This document shows, in pieces, positions 20,271 through 23,110 of a stretch of 23,110 bases of DNA. Position numbers and translations under genes: made by a program. Origin of the DNA: CAYFKJ01 sp964401845 (GTDB taxonomy: Bacteria > Pseudomonadota > Alphaproteobacteria > UBA2966); the NCBI GenBank assembly GCA_964401845.1, contig CAYOAD010000040.1, positions 1 to 23,110 on the forward strand, read 5' to 3'. How positions within the stretch are numbered: the stretch's first letter is position 1; each line of letters starts with the position of its first letter. The notes beneath the pieces were generated by a model. It made no database searches and was not told where the DNA came from. It saw nothing but the letters and a program-made list of their open reading frames with translations.

Positions 20271-20887
20271 TTTTTCTTCCGCTTTTTGGATACGAGAAGA
20301 ACGACGTCGCCAACGCCGTCACCGGCTATCGTGACCGGAACGGGCGATGCCTTGTAGCGGCGGTGAGCGACCGAAACCTTCACGACCCATTCACCCTCAG
20401 GCACGTTCTCGATGGAGAAAGCGCCCGGTTTGTCGACCTGGGCGAAGTAGGGGCTGGGCACGATGAACAACTTCCCTTCCATGTTCTTGTGGACCGAACA
20501 AAAATATTTGACGATGCCGCTTTTCTTGAACACCACCCTTTTGCTGGTGCCCTTGGACGCCAGACCGATATCGAACCGGTTGCCCTTGGAGAGCGAATAG
20601 ACGTTGTGATCGATGTTTTGTTCTTCGTCATTGACAAAATCGACCGCACCGCCCTGTACGACAACGGCCTCACCCGGCGAAAAGTGACTGCCGCGTTGAC
20701 TGATCCGAACTGCATTCCCGCCAGGGTCGGCGGCGCCCGAACCTGCCGGGCTGAGATAAATCACAAAACTTTTGGGCGGGCGTTTGCCATCGACTTTAAG
20801 TTCGCCGGAAAGCGTCCCCGCTTCCGCCCCGACGAAACTCAAATAGCCGATAACCGATAGGCCCAATCCCCAGAGCCATGCCTTCAT
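20267..20887 (-). CDS. Exported cupredoxin-domain (blue copper-like) protein
   Basis: A 206-residue exported protein with a signal peptide (cut near GAEA, residues 20-23). A full type-1 copper set is visible: His94 (IDHNVYSLS), Cys130 and His133 (YFCSVH) and Met136 (HKNMEG). The Cys-x2-His-x2-Met spacing is like that of amicyanin. Overall it resembles the plastocyanin/methylamine-utilization-type proteins in which a cupredoxin fold is followed by a small beta domain (GAFSIENVPEGEWVVKV). The tail is very basic (KKRKKK). A strong ribosome-binding site, GGGGGGAGG, lies 6 bases before the ATG. It is the first gene of a three-gene unit ending in an adenylate cyclase, so a role in periplasmic redox or copper sensing is inferred. 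Confidence 0.82.
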   Translation of the reverse strand: MKAWLWGLGLSVIGYLSFVGAEAGTLSGELKVDGKRPPKSFVIYLSPAGSGAADPGGNAVRISQRGSHFSPGEAVVVQGGAVDFVNDEEQNIDHNVYSLSKGNRFDIGLASKGTSKRVVFKKSGIVKYFCSVHKNMEGKLFIVPSPYFAQVDKPGAFSIENVPEGEWVVKVSVAHRRYKASPVPVTIAGDGVGDVVLLVSKKRKKK

Positions 20888-21036
20888 AAGAGCCTCCCCC
20901 CAACAAGGGTATCCCCCTGCCGAAGCTACTTTTTCCAGGCGCGCGCACCAATGCGCAAATAAACGCTAATGAGTATTAATCCTAAATGGTGTTGAGGCAA
21001 GCTAAGAGCAAGTTCCGGATTTGGCGCCCGTATCGT

Positions 21037-21522
21037 TCAGGGTGCCACAGCGGTGACGCTAATTTCCATTAAACCGCCCGGAATAACCAGTTCGGACACG
21101 CCGACCGCGGTCCAGGCCGGGTAAGGTTCAAATAGGTACCTGTCCTTGACCGCCATGAAAGTGGCCATGTGTTGGCTGATATCAACGTGGTAGGTGGTCA
21201 TATCGACAACATCTTCCAGCCCCGCACCGGCCTCGACAAGAACCGCTTGAACAATCTCAAATGCGGCTTCGAATTGCGCTTCCGGATCGCGCACCGCCAT
21301 GATATCGGCAAGTTCGGCATCTTCGGCTGCCAGCGTCGACTGTGCGCCATCGAACGCCTTTTCACCGCCTCCGCGCGATGTGGCGATCGGTTCTCCTCCA
21401 GGGCTGGTGCCGATTACGCCGGAGCAATAGAGCATGCCGTTTGCCCGTACGGCGGGAGCAAAATGCCAGGTATCGTAAACACCTTGCAGACCGGGCGGCA
21501 CGATGACCTCAAACTTCGGCAT
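21037..21522 (-). CDS. RidA (YjgF/UK114) family protein, atypical
   Basis: A 161-residue member of the RidA family, longer than the usual 125-135 residues. Family features are the N-terminal FAPAVRANGMLYCSGVIGTSPGGE, a middle helix (FEIVQAVLVEAGAGLEDVVDMTTYHVD) and the closing IPGGLMEISVTAVAP. A polar insertion (about 45-80) follows the GG turn. The Arg of PARSxV that RidA needs for imine hydrolysis is Trp137 here (PAWTAVGVSEL), so 2-aminoacrylate deaminase activity is doubtful. GGGAG 8 bases upstream supports the start. It lies 19 bp downstream of the dehydrogenase gene and probably belongs to the same operon. Confidence 0.85.
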   Translation of the reverse strand: MPKFEVIVPPGLQGVYDTWHFAPAVRANGMLYCSGVIGTSPGGEPIATSRGGGEKAFDGAQSTLAAEDAELADIMAVRDPEAQFEAAFEIVQAVLVEAGAGLEDVVDMTTYHVDISQHMATFMAVKDRYLFEPYPAWTAVGVSELVIPGGLMEISVTAVAP

Positions 21523-21541
21523 GACAGCCGCTCCCTGAGTA

Positions 21542-22444
21542 TTATTTCACCCGAATCGGATCAAGCCCGGCATGGCTGCTCGCGACGTCGAGCAACGCGG
21601 AAAAATCCTTCGAGCCGAAGTCATCGAGGCGCCGGGCCAAATTGAGGCTTTCGCGCGCAGCCCCACCCAGCACGACGGGCACGCCGGCCTGGCGGGCCGC
21701 TTCCGTGATCAGGCACATATCCTTGAAGGCCAGATCGATGCTGAAACCCGGTTCGATATCTCCGGCCAGCACCTTGACCGGCCAAAGCCGGGCGAGATGG
21801 CCGTTGGTCGCGGTGGTTTCGAGAACGACCTTCAACATGGTTTCGACGTCCAAGCCGAGACCGGCGCCAAGCGCCAGGGCCTCCGCCGAAAGCTGCGCCG
21901 CCGCGATGGCCAGGAAGTTGTTGACCAGTTTGGTCCGGATCCCGCTGCCGGGATCGCCGCAATGGTGGATGGTCGAACCCATGGCCTCCAACGCAGGTTT
22001 CAACCGCCCGAAGTCGTTCGACGTGGCCCCGACCATGAACAGCGCCTGCCCCTGTTCCGCCAGATCGACGGTACGGCCGATGGGCGAATCGGCGAAGGCG
22101 CATCCGGCGTCGAGCGCGGCAGCGGCAATCTCGTCCGTCGTTTCGGGATCCACTGTGCTGGTATCGACGATCAGCGCACCTTCACTGACGTTGGCCAGCA
22201 CGCCGCCTTCGCCGAGAATGACCGCCCGGACCTCGCGCGAGGCCGGCAAACAGGTAATGATGATGTCGGCGTTGGCGACGGCATCGGCCACCGACGTCGC
22301 GGCGCGCGCGCCATGTGGCGTGATTTTGGCCACCTGGCCAGCATCCAAATCGAACACCGCAAGGTCCCTGCCCGACTGAGCCAGGTGACGCGCCAACGGC
22401 CCGCCCATGGCGCCGAGGCCGATAAAGGCAAACTTCTCACTCAT
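21542..22444 (-). CDS. Beta-hydroxyacid dehydrogenase, sulfolactaldehyde reductase (YihU)-like
   Basis: A 300-residue NAD(P)-dependent dehydrogenase of the 3-hydroxyisobutyrate dehydrogenase family. The Rossmann motif GLGAMG is at 9-14 and the catalytic Lys172 is in GSGIRTKLVNNFL. Where most family members have DAPVSGG, this one has DSPIGRT (119-125), the GRT motif I associate with 3-sulfolactaldehyde reductase YihU. The C-terminal half also follows YihU (TNGHLARLWPVKVLAGDIEP, FSIDLAFKDM, ending in RVK). The YihU residue Ser178, which I recall as helping to bind the sulfonate, appears as Ala179. The substrate could therefore be a sulfonate or another hydroxyacid. It lies 23 bp downstream of a thiamine-diphosphate enzyme gene and 19 bp upstream of ridA. 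Confidence 0.85.
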   Translation of the reverse strand: MSEKFAFIGLGAMGGPLARHLAQSGRDLAVFDLDAGQVAKITPHGARAATSVADAVANADIIITCLPASREVRAVILGEGGVLANVSEGALIVDTSTVDPETTDEIAAAALDAGCAFADSPIGRTVDLAEQGQALFMVGATSNDFGRLKPALEAMGSTIHHCGDPGSGIRTKLVNNFLAIAAAQLSAEALALGAGLGLDVETMLKVVLETTATNGHLARLWPVKVLAGDIEPGFSIDLAFKDMCLITEAARQAGVPVVLGGAARESLNLARRLDDFGSKDFSALLDVASSHAGLDPIRVK

Positions 22445-22467
22445 TCCCTTCGTTCCTTCTCATTGCG

Positions 22468-23110
22468 CTAACCCCTGAGCGCCGTTAATTGATCACCGTA
22501 GGCGGCAGGATCGATGTGGATGTCGATCAGTTTCGGGCCGTCGATGTGGCCGGCCTCGGCAAGTACGGAATCCAGCGCCGTCACATCCTCGACACGCCAG
22601 GCCGTGACACCGAAACCCCGTGCGACGGCAGCAAAATCCACGGCCGGGTATCTCACGCCGGAACTGGGATCCTGCCGGCGCTGCTGTTTGACGTCGATCA
22701 GCGAAAGCGCCGCATCGTTCAAAACGACGACCATGATATCGCATTTCAGACGCGCCATGGTCGAGAGCTCGGAGACGCACATCATCAGGCCGCCATCTCC
22801 GCTGAAGGCGATGACGGGCAACGCGGGCTCGGCGAGCGCCGAAGCGATGGCCGCCGGCAGCGCGTATCCCATGGTCGAAAGCCCGTTGGATTTCAGCACG
22901 TCGTGGGGCCGGCAGGCCGGCCACCGGTTCATGACGGAGAACATGTGCGCCCCGGCATCGACCGTCACCCGGACCGGCGCGGTCACCAGTTCAAGAACCG
23001 TTTCGACGACGCGGTCCGGGTTCAGCGTATCGGGCGCGTGCGCCGCCGATCGCCGTCGCATGCCTTCGCGAAGGCCGGAAATCTCCGCCGGCGACCAGAC
23101 GGCGGCAGGC
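22468..23110 (-). CDS. Thiamine-diphosphate-dependent enzyme, C-terminal part (5' end outside window)
   Basis: C-terminal part (about 213 residues visible) of an acetolactate-synthase/benzoylformate-decarboxylase-like ThDP enzyme. The frame stays open to the right edge, so the ATG at 23061 is not the start. The ThDP/Mg binding motif reads SGDGGLMMCVSEL, then after the normal spacing VVVLNDAAL, with ND in place of the usual NN. The stretch NGLSTMGYALPAAIASALAEP is the conserved helix preceding it. The N-terminal pyrimidine-binding domain lies outside the window, so the reaction cannot be fixed: acetolactate synthase, 2-oxoacid decarboxylase or a sulfopyruvate/sulfoacetaldehyde enzyme remain possible. 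It is the upstream neighbour of the YihU-like dehydrogenase, with a 23-bp gap on the same strand. Confidence 0.85.
   Translation of the reverse strand, partial: PAAVWSPAEISGLREGMRRRSAAHAPDTLNPDRVVETVLELVTAPVRVTVDAGAHMFSVMNRWPACRPHDVLKSNGLSTMGYALPAAIASALAEPALPVIAFSGDGGLMMCVSELSTMARLKCDIMVVVLNDAALSLIDVKQQRRQDPSSGVRYPAVDFAAVARGFGVTAWRVEDVTALDSVLAEAGHIDGPKLIDIHIDPAAYGDQLTALRG

Noticed and set aside
1..23110. CRISPR arrays, tRNA/rRNA genes, transposases, phage or conventional defence genes
   Set aside because: None was recognised on either strand; the only repeats are the intergenic palindromes, the tandem 25-bp element and the assembly duplicate.

Overview
The window is GC-rich, densely coded bacterial DNA. 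Gene content and protein style (SufS with a SufU-type scaffold, LysE/RhtB exporters, GtrA, WHG-type TetR, SDH-like operon, many GTG/TTG starts) suggest an alphaproteobacterium, probably Rhodospirillales-like. That placement is inferred from resemblance, not from a marker gene. The sequence comes from a scaffolded draft: a run of 100 N at 10757-10856 is flanked on both sides by the same 55 bases, which looks like an assembly-graph overlap rather than real missing DNA.

Layout. 1-1650: 3' part of the cysteine desulfurase gene sufS, overlapping a SufU/IscU-like scaffold gene, followed by a strong intrinsic terminator inside a C-rich inverted repeat pair. 1863-4855: LysE/RhtB exporter, Bcr/CflA-type MFS drug pump, ArfB ribosome-rescue hydrolase and a second LysE/RhtB exporter. 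4994-7151: LpxR-like outer-membrane lipid A deacylase, BEM46-like membrane-anchored hydrolase and a 56-residue protein of unknown function. 7408-10144: GtrA membrane protein followed by an unusual fusion of a FAD-dependent oxidoreductase, cut off before its last FAD-binding motif, to a PAP2/Aur1-type phosphatase. 10364-11695: two small membrane proteins and a TetR regulator. Two matching 19-bp palindromes (ATGTAA-N7-TTACAT) lie at the tetR start and before the small gene downstream of it.

11848-16573 is a tightly overlapping six-gene minus-strand operon: iron-sulfur subunit, two homologous heme-b membrane subunits, flavoprotein, then the alpha and beta subunits of a class I fumarase/tartrate-dehydratase-type hydro-lyase. 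The flavoprotein has Cys where succinate dehydrogenases carry the covalent-FAD His. This suggests a fumarate-reductase-like complex coupled to its own hydro-lyase.

16604-17518 is a multi-pass membrane protein of unknown function. A tandem 25-bp repeat separates it from a minus-strand three-gene unit (20887 to 17573): an exported cupredoxin-like protein with a complete type-1 copper site, an exported related protein apparently without copper ligands, and a membrane-bound HAMP adenylate cyclase. This is my best candidate for an undescribed system: a periplasmic copper/redox module feeding cAMP signalling.

21037-23110 (minus) holds a RidA-like protein lacking the usual catalytic Arg, a beta-hydroxyacid dehydrogenase resembling sulfolactaldehyde reductase (YihU), and the C-terminal part of a thiamine-diphosphate enzyme running off the window. 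No rRNA, tRNA, CRISPR array, IS element or phage gene was recognised.
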